Source: JALYGY01 sp963800975 (GTDB lineage Bacteria; Actinomycetota; Rubrobacteria; Rubrobacterales; Rubrobacteraceae). Taken from it: a DNA stretch of 64,000 nt. Numbering within the stretch: position 1 is the stretch's first letter; every line of letters starts with the position of its first letter. A program made the position numbers and the translations under genes. The stretch spans positions 620,001 through 684,000 of the forward strand of contig CAWDDB010000014.1 of assembly GCA_963800975.1 (NCBI GenBank), written 5' to 3'. The notes under the pieces are model-generated. The model worked only from the letters and a program-made list of their open reading frames with translations. It was not told the DNA's origin and did no database searches. This document shows, piece by piece, positions 41,335 through 49,707 of the stretch.

Positions 41335-41732
41335 CCCGGCCCGACTTCGAGCGGGCTGACGTGCCGGGTGGCGGCCCGCCAGCGTCCGTCGCGCCGGACG
41401 AACACGTCGGTCATCAGGAACGTCTGGTCGCGGCTCTCGCCGTCCATGCTGCCGCGCTGCGAGTAGCGCGAGCGAACCATCGCCGTCTCCCCGTACACGT
41501 AAACGTCGAAGTCCTCGAACCGAAAGTCCCGCACGGCGTAGCGCTCGCGCGTGATGTCCAGGTACTCGGCGCGGCCGCGCACCTCGCTGCCGGGGCGGCC
41601 GGTGGTGAGCGTGAACTCCTGCGCGAGCAGACCCTCGAGGAAGGCCACGTCGCGCGAGCGGACCGCCTCCATCCAGTCGTGCTCGAGCCGGATCAGCTCC
41701 TGCTCGCCACCGGATTGCTCCCGAAGCCCGAT
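41331..41732 (-). CDS. SnoaL/DUF4440-like protein
   Basis: A protein of about 133 residues with the NTF2-like DUF4440 pattern: EQELIRLEHDWMEAVRSRDVAFLEGLLAQ, RAEYLDITRERYAVRDF, and DVFVRRDGRWRAATRHVSPLE at the C-terminus. The function is unknown. The frame has no ATG, GTG or TTG between the EF-G stop and the family core. The coordinate given uses an ATC at 41732, 3 bp after the EF-G stop. An internal ATG (DWMEAV) would cut the domain. The start is therefore uncertain. Confidence 0.65.
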   Translation of the reverse strand: MGLREQSGGEQELIRLEHDWMEAVRSRDVAFLEGLLAQEFTLTTGRPGSEVRGRAEYLDITRERYAVRDFRFEDFDVYVYGETAMVRSRYSQRGSMDGESRDQTFLMTDVFVRRDGRWRAATRHVSPLEVGPG

Positions 41733-41734
41733 GC

Positions 41735-43780
41735 CTAGCTGACGGCTTTCTCTTCCTCGCGTTCGTTGACGGCGAGGACCCTCTCGACCAGGTTCGGCGG
41801 GACCTCCTCGTAGTGTCCCGGCTCGACGTGGAAGTTGGCGCGTCCGCCCGTGATCGAGCGCAGGTCGCGGGCGTAGGTGAGCATCTCGATCTGGGGCACC
41901 TCGGCCTGGACGACCTGGCGCTCGCCTCGTTGCTCTATGCCCATCGGGCGTCCGCGTCGGCCGGAGAGGTCGCCCATGATGTCGCCGACCATCTCCGTCG
42001 GCGCGAGCACCTCGACCTTCACGTACGGCTCCAGTAGAACGGGGCGGGCCTGCTCCACGGCGCTCTTGAACGCCATAGACCCGGCGACCTTGAACGCCAT
42101 CTCCGAGGAGTCGACCGAGTGGAAGGCGCCGTCGTAGAGCCTCACCTTCACGTCGACCACGGGGTAGCCGGAGATAGTGCCCTGGCGCATCGCCTCGACG
42201 ATGCCCTTCTCGACGGCCGGTATGAACTGCCTGGGGATCGCACCCCCGACTATGGCGTTGTCGAACTCGAAGCCCTCGCCGCGCGGGAGCGGGGAGACCT
42301 CGATCCGGGCGTCGCCGAACTGCCCGCGCCCGCCTGTCTGCTTCTTGTAGCGGCCCTGGGCCTGCGCGCTGCTCATGATCGTCTCCATAAAAGGCACCTT
42401 GGGAGCCCTCGCCTCGACCTCGACGCCGTAGCGCTTGTTTATGCGCTCGAGCGCGAGCTCGACGTGCATCTGGGCCAGCCCGGCCAGGATATCCTCCCCG
42501 GTCGCCTCGGAGCGCTCCAGCTTGAGCGAGGGGTCCTCGTCGACGATGCGCTTTATCGCGTCGAAGACCTTCTCCTCCTCGCCGCGCGCCTTGGCCCCGA
42601 TGGCGAACGCCGAGGTCGGCTCTGGCAGCTCCACCGGCTCGAATACCATCGGCCTCTCTGGCTTGCACAGGGTGTCGAAGGTGTTGGTGTCTTTGAGCTT
42701 GGCGACGGCGATGACGTCGCCGGCGACCGCCTCGTCGACCGGGACCCGTTCTTTGCCGACGAGGTGGGCGATGCCCCCGAGCCTCTCGGAGGAGTCAGTG
42801 CGGGGGTTGGTGAGGGCCTCGTCCGAGCGGCACCTGCCGCTCACGACCCGCAGCACGCTCAGTCGTCCCGCGTAAGGGTCCTGGTAGGTCTTGAACACGT
42901 AGGCGGCGAATGGCCCGTCCGGGTCGCAGGGTACCTCGTTACCCTCCACGTCCATCCAGCGCTGACGGTCCACGGGGCTCGGGGCGCTGCCGGCGATCAC
43001 GTCGAGGAGCCTGTCCACCCCGACGTTGCGCTCCGCGCTCGCCGCGAGCACGGGGATAATGACGCCGTCGGCGATCCCCTTCCTAATCCCCTCGAACGCC
43101 TCCTCGGTCGACAGCTCCTCGCCCTCGAGGTACTTCTCCAGCAACGTATCGTCGCTCTCGGCGATGGCCTCGAAGAGCTGTATCTTGGCCTCGTCTACCT
43201 GGTCCTCCATGCCCGCGGGGATCTCCGCCTTCTGCTCGCCGTCGACGAAGGCGGTGCCGCTCAGCAGCCCGTATACGCCCCGCAGCTCGTTCTCGCGCCC
43301 GATAGGCAGGTTCAGGGGCACCACGGCCTGCCCGAACCTGGAACGCAACTGCTCGAGCACCACGCCGAAGTCCGTGCGCTCCCGGTCCAGGTGGTTGACG
43401 ACGACGACGTGCGGGATGTCCTCCTTCTCGCCCCGGCGCCACACGCGCTCCGTGACGACCTGGATCGGGTCCTGCGCGTGCACCACGAGGATGGCGCAGT
43501 CGGCCACCCTCTGGGCGACGAACGCGTCGGCGACGAATCCCCCGTCCCCGGGGGTGTCGAGGACATTGACCTGGCGCCCCTTCCACTCGAGGGTGGCGAC
43601 GCTCATCCCGAGCGTCATGCCGCGCTCGGTTTCCTCGTCGGTGTAGTCGAACACCTGATGCCCAGCCGGGCCGCTCCTCCCCGAAGCCAACCCAACCATC
43701 GTCTCCGCGATCGCGGTCTTTCCGCTGCCCCTGTGGCCTATCAAGCATACGTTCCGGATCACCGCCGGTTCAACAGCCAC
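41735..43780 (-). CDS. Elongation factor G-like protein (EF-G2 type)
   Basis: A 681-residue translational GTPase related to EF-G, with all domains present up to the C-terminal EF-G_C (REEEKAVS end). The G1 motif is GHRGSGKT (residues 15-22). G3 reads DTPGDGGF where EF-G has DTPGHVDF, so the catalytic histidine is replaced. G4 reads NHLD where EF-G has NKxD. These changes are typical of the second EF-G paralogue of actinobacteria and relatives, whose role is not the main translocation step. No rpsL-rpsG-tuf context is present, so the principal fusA must be elsewhere. Confidence 0.88.
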   Translation of the reverse strand: MAVEPAVIRNVCLIGHRGSGKTAIAETMVGLASGRSGPAGHQVFDYTDEETERGMTLGMSVATLEWKGRQVNVLDTPGDGGFVADAFVAQRVADCAILVVHAQDPIQVVTERVWRRGEKEDIPHVVVVNHLDRERTDFGVVLEQLRSRFGQAVVPLNLPIGRENELRGVYGLLSGTAFVDGEQKAEIPAGMEDQVDEAKIQLFEAIAESDDTLLEKYLEGEELSTEEAFEGIRKGIADGVIIPVLAASAERNVGVDRLLDVIAGSAPSPVDRQRWMDVEGNEVPCDPDGPFAAYVFKTYQDPYAGRLSVLRVVSGRCRSDEALTNPRTDSSERLGGIAHLVGKERVPVDEAVAGDVIAVAKLKDTNTFDTLCKPERPMVFEPVELPEPTSAFAIGAKARGEEEKVFDAIKRIVDEDPSLKLERSEATGEDILAGLAQMHVELALERINKRYGVEVEARAPKVPFMETIMSSAQAQGRYKKQTGGRGQFGDARIEVSPLPRGEGFEFDNAIVGGAIPRQFIPAVEKGIVEAMRQGTISGYPVVDVKVRLYDGAFHSVDSSEMAFKVAGSMAFKSAVEQARPVLLEPYVKVEVLAPTEMVGDIMGDLSGRRGRPMGIEQRGERQVVQAEVPQIEMLTYARDLRSITGGRANFHVEPGHYEEVPPNLVERVLAVNEREEEKAVS

Positions 43781-43915
43781 GAGTTCCTCCTTCCCTAGAC
43801 CTGTCCCCCGCCCCCTGGCGGGGCGTTTAGCTTAACGCAGGTTGGCAGCAGACGCAGGGACGGAGAAGCACAAAGCTGTCCGTGCTCGACGCCCCTCAGG
43901 TGTTAACATCTTGGC

Positions 43916-44371
43916 GTGATCGCGCGATCCGCATCTCGTCCATACCAGCCGCTGGTCGGGGGCAGTTTGGGTGATAAGCCCCGGGACCCTTCGACGCGCG
44001 CATGGAGGACGCCGCTCACGCTGGTATGCTTGCTGCTGGCCGATCTGATCCTGCCGCAACAGGAGCTGTACGCCAACTTCGAGTACGGCTTCTCGCTGCT
44101 GGCGGCGACGGGCACCGTGGGGTGCATCGGCTACCTCCTGGCTATCATCTTCCGCCTCGACCAACCCCCGCTCGGTCCCCAGGCATCGCTCTTCGAGATC
44201 TCCTCGTTGACGGTCATGTCCTCCGTGAGCACTCGGGCGAGGAGCGGAGATTGGCCCCTGCTTGTCGCGCTCCTGTTCGGTTCCATCCTTAACCTCTTCT
44301 CCGGCCTCGGTGGCTGGGTCGAACCGCGCCCGCGCGCGGTAGGTCCGGCACCGTCGATCCTCCCGGCCTAG
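43916..44371 (+). CDS. Hypothetical small membrane protein
   Basis: A 151-residue protein with a GTG start and three to four hydrophobic segments (PLTLVCLLLADLILP, GFSLLAATGTVGCIGYLLAI, WPLLVALLFGSILNLFSGL). I do not recognise a family. The ribosome binding site is poor. It is followed 75 bp later by yidC in the same direction, so the pair may be co-transcribed. Confidence 0.5.
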   Translation: MIARSASRPYQPLVGGSLGDKPRDPSTRAWRTPLTLVCLLLADLILPQQELYANFEYGFSLLAATGTVGCIGYLLAIIFRLDQPPLGPQASLFEISSLTVMSSVSTRARSGDWPLLVALLFGSILNLFSGLGGWVEPRPRAVGPAPSILPA

Positions 44372-44446
44372 CGCCGTCGACGGGGCGCGACGCTCCGCGC
44401 AAGAGCGTCCCCGATACCCGTTCCGAGGCACGAAGGATAACCACGC

Positions 44447-45205
44447 ATGATCGATACCCTGAGGAACCTGCTCGACCCACTCTTCGACGTCATGGGGGGC
44501 ACGCTTTCGACCTTCCACGGCTGGGGCATACCCTGGTGGCTTTGCATAATCATGCTCACGGTCGTGGTGCGCGCCCTCCTCTTCCCGTTGACCTTCAGGC
44601 AGGTCAAGAGCATGCGCGCGATGCAGGAGCTCAAGCCGGACTTGGACGCGATCCGGACCAGGTACAAAGACGACAGCCGCAAGCAACAGGCAGAGATGAT
44701 GAAGCTCTACCAGGAGCGAAAGGTCAACCCCCTCGGGGGATGCCTGCCGATCGCGGTGCAGGTCCCGATCTTCCTGGTGCTCTACTACACGATCCGGCAG
44801 TTCGACACGCTGGAGAGCTTCGTGAACGGCGGATTGTATTGGTTCAAAGACCTGACCGTCGCGGACCCCTACTTCATTCTCCCCGTCGCCTACGTGCTCA
44901 CCATGATGGCCTCTCAGGAGCTCACCATCAGGCGAACCGCCCCGCAGCAGAAACAGCTCATGCGCGTCTTGCCCATCGCCTTCGGCTTCTTCCTGATGCG
45001 CTTCCCGGCGGCGCTGTTCGTCTACTGGATCTCTTCCAACCTGATCACCTTCGCCCAGAACTATGCCGTCTACTACGTCTTCCCGGCCAGACAGGAGCCC
45101 GCCGAGAAATCCGAACCTCCGGAACCTACCGAAACCACCGCCCCACCCTCCAACAACCCGAACCGCGAAAAGCGAAAAAGGCGAAAGAAACGCATGAACA
45201 AATAG
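44447..45205 (+). CDS. yidC: YidC/Oxa1-type membrane protein insertase
   Basis: A 252-residue insertase that helps integrate and fold membrane proteins. The Oxa1 core has about five spans: WWLCIIMLTVVVRALLFPLT with the functional Arg in the groove, the cytoplasmic hairpin MQELKPDLDAIRTRYKDD, NPLGGCLPIAVQVPIFLVLY, and later spans ending with a Lys/Arg-rich tail (KRKRRKKRMNK) that can contact ribosomes. The usual rpmH-rnpA-yidC-jag neighbours are absent here. It may be a second copy or a relocated gene. Confidence 0.92.
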   Translation: MIDTLRNLLDPLFDVMGGTLSTFHGWGIPWWLCIIMLTVVVRALLFPLTFRQVKSMRAMQELKPDLDAIRTRYKDDSRKQQAEMMKLYQERKVNPLGGCLPIAVQVPIFLVLYYTIRQFDTLESFVNGGLYWFKDLTVADPYFILPVAYVLTMMASQELTIRRTAPQQKQLMRVLPIAFGFFLMRFPAALFVYWISSNLITFAQNYAVYYVFPARQEPAEKSEPPEPTETTAPPSNNPNREKRKRRKKRMNK

Positions 45206-45221
45206 CGATAGTCCGGCACTA

Positions 45222-45384
45222 GGTTTCAAGCCCTATTCGACGGTCCCCGGTCGCCTTGCAAGCGCTCCGGACGCGACATGTCTTTATCCCGGAAGGTGTC
45301 GCCCGCGGCACCCGGCGTCTTGACCCGAGACCTTAGGCTTGAAACCGCGCGTGTAGGTAGGGCGCTCCGCGGAGCACCCTACCT
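45222..45384. repeat. Inverted repeats between yidC and glnQ-like gene
   Basis: Two structures fill the convergent gap. GGTTTCAAGCC (45222-45232) recurs inverted as GGCTTGAAACC (45336-45346). A strong hairpin lies at 45355-45384: AGGTAGGG, an inner GCTCC/GGAGC stem, and CCCTACCT. The latter can terminate transcription from both sides and resembles the element at 50714-50741. Confidence 0.6.
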
Positions 45385-45392
45385 CATGAACT

Positions 45393-46172
45393 CTAAAGCA
45401 CGGCCTCCAGGAAGCGGCGGGTGCGGGGGTCTTTGGCGCCGCCGACCATCTCGGAAGGGGGGCCCTCCTCGATCAGGTCTCCCTCGTGCATAAAGGCCAT
45501 GCGGTTGGCGACCTCGCGGGCGAACCCCATCTCGTGCGTCACGACGACCATCGTCGTGCCCATCTCGAGCGCCAGTGCCTTCATCACGGCGAGCACCTCC
45601 CCGATCAGCTCGGGGTCGAGCGCCGAGGTCGGCTCGTCGAAGAGCATGACCTCCGGCTGCATCGTCAGGGCGCGGGCGATGGCGACCCTCTGTTTCTGGC
45701 CGCCGGAGAGCTGTATCGGGTGCTGATCCCGCTTTTCGGCGACGCCGACCTTCTCCAGAAAGCTCATCCCGAGTTCCTCGGCCTCCCGGCGTGGCATCTT
45801 CTTGACGGTGACCGGCGCCTCGATGACGTTCTCGATCACGCTCAGGTGCGGGAAGAGGTTGAACTCCTGGAACACCATGCCGGTGCAGGCGCGGATCTCA
45901 CGCATCGTCTTGCGCCTCGCGCGGTTCGTCGGCCCTGCCTCGTAGACGAGGCCGGCGACCTCCACGATACCGCCCGTCGGCTGCTCCAGGATGTTGATGC
46001 ACCGCAGCAGGGTGCTCTTGCCCGAGCCCGAGCGGCCGAAGATCACCACGCACTCCCCCGGCGCGACGTCGAGATCCACGCCCTTCAGGACCTCGTGGTC
46101 CCCGAACGACTTGCAAACCTCGCGCAGCTTGACGACCTGGGTGCTGTCCGAGCTAGTGTCCATGCGGTCCAC
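45393..46172 (-). CDS. Polar amino acid ABC transporter ATP-binding protein (GlnQ/HisP-like)
   Basis: A 259-residue importer ATPase. Walker A GRSGSGKST is near residue 46, signature LSGGQKQR near 150, Walker B VMLFDEPTSALDP near 170, and the H-loop THEMGFAREVANR follows. The sequence is typical of GlnQ/HisP/ArtP proteins for polar amino acids. It starts with GTG (an ATG three codons later is possible) and overlaps the end of the permease gene by 20 bp. Its permease and binding-protein genes upstream are frameshifted in this sequence, while this gene is intact. Confidence 0.92.
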   Translation of the reverse strand: MDRMDTSSDSTQVVKLREVCKSFGDHEVLKGVDLDVAPGECVVIFGRSGSGKSTLLRCINILEQPTGGIVEVAGLVYEAGPTNRARRKTMREIRACTGMVFQEFNLFPHLSVIENVIEAPVTVKKMPRREAEELGMSFLEKVGVAEKRDQHPIQLSGGQKQRVAIARALTMQPEVMLFDEPTSALDPELIGEVLAVMKALALEMGTTMVVVTHEMGFAREVANRMAFMHEGDLIEEGPPSEMVGGAKDPRTRRFLEAVL

Positions 46173-46990
46173 CGTCCCTCACGTAGCCCCTCTCGAGCCT
46201 CTTCTCGAGGCGTGCCTGGAAGTAGGAGAAGATGCTCGTGAGGATCCAGTAGATGATTGCCGCCACCACCAGCATCTCCAGGTTCTGGAAGTATTGACGC
46301 CCGATCTTCGAGGCCCTGAAGAACAGCTCCTGGGTGCCCACGATGCCGACCAGCGCGGAGTCTTTGATCATGGCGATGAAATCGTTGCCGGTCGGCGGGA
46401 TGATCACCCTCACGGCCTGCGGGAGCACTACGCGGCGCATCGTCTGCGTCCGCGTCATGCCGAGCGCCTGCGCCGCCTCGACCTGCCCGTGCCCGACGGA
46501 CTGGATGCCGGCGCGGAAGATCTCCGCCATGTACGCCCCGTAGTTGATCCCCAGCGCCAGGACCCCCGACGTGACTATTCCCAGGATAAAGACGTTCTGC
46601 AGCGGGCCCGGCGCGTACTGGGCGAGCTGCGGGAGGCCAAGGTAGATAAAGAAGATCTGGACGATAAGCGGCGTGCCGCGGATAAAGGAGACGTAGAAGC
46701 CGCTCAGCGCCGTTGAACACCGGGTTCCCCGAGAGCCGCCCCAGCGCCCCGAGCAGCGCGAGCGGGACGGCCAGCGCTATGCCGAGGACGCAGATCAGGA
46801 TGGTCAGCGGCACGCCGGCGAGGAGGAAGGGCAGCCACTGGATCATGAACGCCGTGTTGAACTGGAACGCCGCGAAGAGCACGGCGAGCACGACGAAGAT
46901 GAGCGCCCAGACCAGGGCCAGCTTGGCGCGGAAGGAGACGCGGGCGGACCGCGCCTCCAGCGCGTCCCTTATGTTGTTCAGCGTAGAGAT
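46153..46990 (-). pseudogene. Amino acid ABC transporter permease (HisM/GlnP-like), frameshifted
   Basis: The N-terminal part (LVWALIFVVLAVLFAAFQF, WLPFLLAGVPLTILICVLG) is in one frame up to about 46712. The continuation, ALSGFYVSFIRGTPLIVQIF, then NYGAYMAEIFRAGIQSVGHG and the EAA loop QVEAAQALGMTRTQTMRRVV, lies in another. One surplus base at about 46708-46713 accounts for it. All parts of a six-span permease are otherwise present. The best start is an ATC at 46990, 5 nt after TGAGG. The next conventional start (GTG 46891) would cut the N-terminal tail. It is a true pseudogene or a sequencing error. Confidence 0.75.
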
Positions 46991-47005
46991 GGTCGCCTCA
47001 GGAGA

Positions 47006-47911
47006 TCAGCCGCCCTGCTTCACCGTCAGATCCGTGCCGTCGTACCACTTCTTCGAGAGCTCGGTGAGCGTCCCGTCCTCGTGCATCTCCTCCACGATCC
47101 TGCTCACCTCGTCGACCAGCGGCTGCGGGTCGGCGGGGGCCTCCTTGTCGAAAGCGACGGCGAGCGGCTCGTAGTAGAGCGGGTCGCCGACGATCTTTAT
47201 CGGGGTGCCGGAGTCTTGACCGCCTCCTGGAGGGTGGTCAAGCGAGGAACATCGCCGCGTCCAGCCTGACGCCGTCACCGATGCGCCAGGTCCTGGATGG
47301 CCGAAGAGTCGGTGTCGTAGGTCTGTATCTGCGGGTCGTCCACGACGAACTCGTAGTCCCCGGGGATGTTGAGCGTGCCGTCGAGGTAGTACTCGTAGGT
47401 GCACGCGGCTGCACACCCCGATCCTCTTGCCGTCGAGGTCGGTCTCGAGGTTGGTGATGTCGGTGTTGCTCTCGTGCACCGCCACGGCGGCCGGCGTGTA
47501 GTAGTAGGGCGGCGAGAAGTAGAGCACGTCGGACCGCTCAGGGGTGATGGTCATCGAGCCAACGCTGATGTCCCAACGCCCGGTCCAGCTACCCGCGGTG
47601 AGAACGTCCCAGGAGGGGGTCATCCACTGCACCTCGACGCCCATCCGCTTCGCGATCTCCTCGGTCACGTCGATGTCGAAGCCCTCGTACTCGCCCTGGT
47701 CGTTCAGGAAGGACTGCGGCGGGTAGGCCGGATCCGTCGAGGCCCTGATCGTGCCCCGGTCCTCGATCTCCTGCAGCAGGTTTCCGCCTTCGGAGCCCTC
47801 GCCCGAGCCGCCGCCAGCGGAGCCACCCCCGCAACCGAATAGCGCCAGCGAGAGTACGCCAGCGAAGAGGATCAGCGACGCCAGACTCCTTGCGTTTCTC
47901 TTGCGTTCCAT
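47006..47911 (-). pseudogene. Amino acid ABC transporter substrate-binding lipoprotein, frameshifted
   Basis: A family 3 (SBP_bac_3) binding protein. The ATG at 47911 gives a lipoprotein signal with lipobox LFGC, then RASTDPAYPPQSFLNDQGEYEGFDIDVTEEIAKRMG, and the C-terminus from KIVGDPLYYEPLAVAFDKE to the stop. Between about 47411 and 47216 at least four single-base indels are needed to restore the expected protein (frame changes near 47411, 47283, 47247 and 47216). They sum to zero, so the outer parts stay in one frame and the middle is scrambled. It is first gene of the amino acid importer operon. Confidence 0.75.
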
Positions 47912-47977
47912 GCATCCCTTTCCTGTCATCTCGGCGCTTCGGCCGAAACCTACTCTCACGACGAGCACTATAGCGCT

Positions 47978-49624
47978 TTAGCGGCGCGAGTACGAATTGA
48001 TCCTCTCCCGCAGCCGTTTCTTTCGCTCGGCGTTCTTGTGATCCGAGACTACGACCTTCGAAGCGTTTAGACCCGGTATGCCCATGACGCCGCCGCCCGG
48101 GTGGGTGCCGGAGCCGCAGAGGTAGAGGCCCGCGACGGGCGTCTTGTAGCCGGCGAGCTCTGGCGTAGGCCTGAACGAGAACAGCTGGTCCAGCGACATC
48201 TCGCCCTGGAAGATGTTCCCCCCGATGAGCCCGAAGCGCTGCTCGAGGTCGTAAGGCGTGAGGACCTGGCGTTCGATCACCGAGTCCTTGAAGTTCGGGG
48301 CGTACTCGTTGAGGGTGTCGGCGACCCGGTCCCCGAGCGCCTCGCGCGCGCCGTCGTCCCAGCTTCCTTCCCTCGGCTCGTAAGGCGCGTACTGCACGAA
48401 GCAGGTCATTATGTGCTTGCCCTCGGGCGCGATGGTCGGGTCCTTGGTCGTCGGGATCACCGCGTCTATCATCGGGCCCTGCGAGAAGCGCCCGTACTTG
48501 GCGTCGTCCCAGGCCTTCTCGAGGTACTCGAGGGTGGGGCTGATCATGATCTCCGGGTGCTGCGGTCCCAGCTCCTTGCCTGGCATGGCCGTGAGATCCG
48601 GCAGCTCCGAGAGCGCGAAGTTGACCTTGGCCGAAGGGCTCCGGTTCCTGAAGCCCTCGAGCTCCTCCACTATCTCCCCGGACAGGTGCTCCCCACCGAC
48701 GAGCGAGAGCAACGTCGTCTCGGGATGAGCACCCGAGACGACGACGCCGGCCTCGAAGGTGGTGCCGTCGGCCAGGGTGACGCCCGTTGCCCTGCCTTCC
48801 CTGATGTCTATCGCGGCCACCTCCGAGTCCGTGCGGATCTCGGCCCCCGCGGCGCGCGCCGAGGCGGCGATGGCCTCGGAGATGCCGCCCATCCCGCCTC
48901 GAACGAAGCCCCAGCCGCCGGTCACGCCGTCGGTCTCGCCCATCCTGTGGTGCAAGAGCACGTAGGCGGAGCCCGGGCTCATCGGCCCCCCCCACATCCC
49001 GATAACCCCGCCTGGCGCGAGCGCCCCTTTTACCCGCTCGTCCACGAAGAACCGGTCCAGGAAGTCCGCGCAGCTCATGGTCATCAGGTCAACAAGCCGC
49101 GAGATGCTCCGCCTGCTCCCGAACGCGTAGCGCCCGAGGGAGAGCGTCTCGACCACGTCGCCGAGCGACCGGATGCCGGGGTCGGGTGGCTTGCGGTACA
49201 GGAGCGGCCGCACCAGGTCGGCCAGCTCGCCGAGGTGGCGATTGTAATCCAGGTACGCCTTGCCGTCCGCGGGGTTGAGGCGCCCGATCTCCTCCGCGGC
49301 CCGCGCCGGATCGTCCCAGAGCAGGAAGCCGGATCCGTCCGGGAAAGGCGCGAAGTAGGCCGGGTCCAGCGGGTAGACGTGGTAGCCGAACCTCGGCAGA
49401 TCCAGGTCCCGCACGACCTTGGGCGAGAACAGGCTCACCACGTAGGAGGCCGTCGAGACCTTGAAGCCGGGCCACACCTCTTCCGTCACCGCCGCCCCGC
49501 CGACCAGGTGGCGCCGCTCGAGCACTACCGTCTTCAACCCGGCCTTCGCCAGGTACGCCGCGCACACCAGCCCGTTGTGACCACCGCCGACCACCACGGC
49601 GTCGTACCGCAAGCCGTCAGACAT
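47978..49624 (-). CDS. Phytoene desaturase/PYROXD2-like FAD-dependent oxidoreductase
   Basis: A 548-residue flavoprotein of the CrtI/amine-oxidase superfamily. The FAD-binding motif VVVGGGHNGLVCAAYLAKAG is near residue 10, followed by ERRHLVGGAAVTEE. The C-terminal FAD motif reads GLYLCGSGTHPGGGVMGIPG. The overall pattern is closer to the PYROXD2 group than to true carotene desaturases, and no crtB is nearby. The start at 49624 removes a non-conserved extension. It is divergent from the Rieske-less oxygenase gene, 83 bp apart. The substrate is unknown. Confidence 0.85.
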   Translation of the reverse strand: MSDGLRYDAVVVGGGHNGLVCAAYLAKAGLKTVVLERRHLVGGAAVTEEVWPGFKVSTASYVVSLFSPKVVRDLDLPRFGYHVYPLDPAYFAPFPDGSGFLLWDDPARAAEEIGRLNPADGKAYLDYNRHLGELADLVRPLLYRKPPDPGIRSLGDVVETLSLGRYAFGSRRSISRLVDLMTMSCADFLDRFFVDERVKGALAPGGVIGMWGGPMSPGSAYVLLHHRMGETDGVTGGWGFVRGGMGGISEAIAASARAAGAEIRTDSEVAAIDIREGRATGVTLADGTTFEAGVVVSGAHPETTLLSLVGGEHLSGEIVEELEGFRNRSPSAKVNFALSELPDLTAMPGKELGPQHPEIMISPTLEYLEKAWDDAKYGRFSQGPMIDAVIPTTKDPTIAPEGKHIMTCFVQYAPYEPREGSWDDGAREALGDRVADTLNEYAPNFKDSVIERQVLTPYDLEQRFGLIGGNIFQGEMSLDQLFSFRPTPELAGYKTPVAGLYLCGSGTHPGGGVMGIPGLNASKVVVSDHKNAERKKRLRERINSYSRR

Positions 49625-49707
49625 CGTTCCACCCCGATTCTGCTTCCTGTACAATTGCGGCATTCTAGCAGCAAAGACAGTCCGCCCGGAGGGAGGAGGA
49701 TCTTCAG

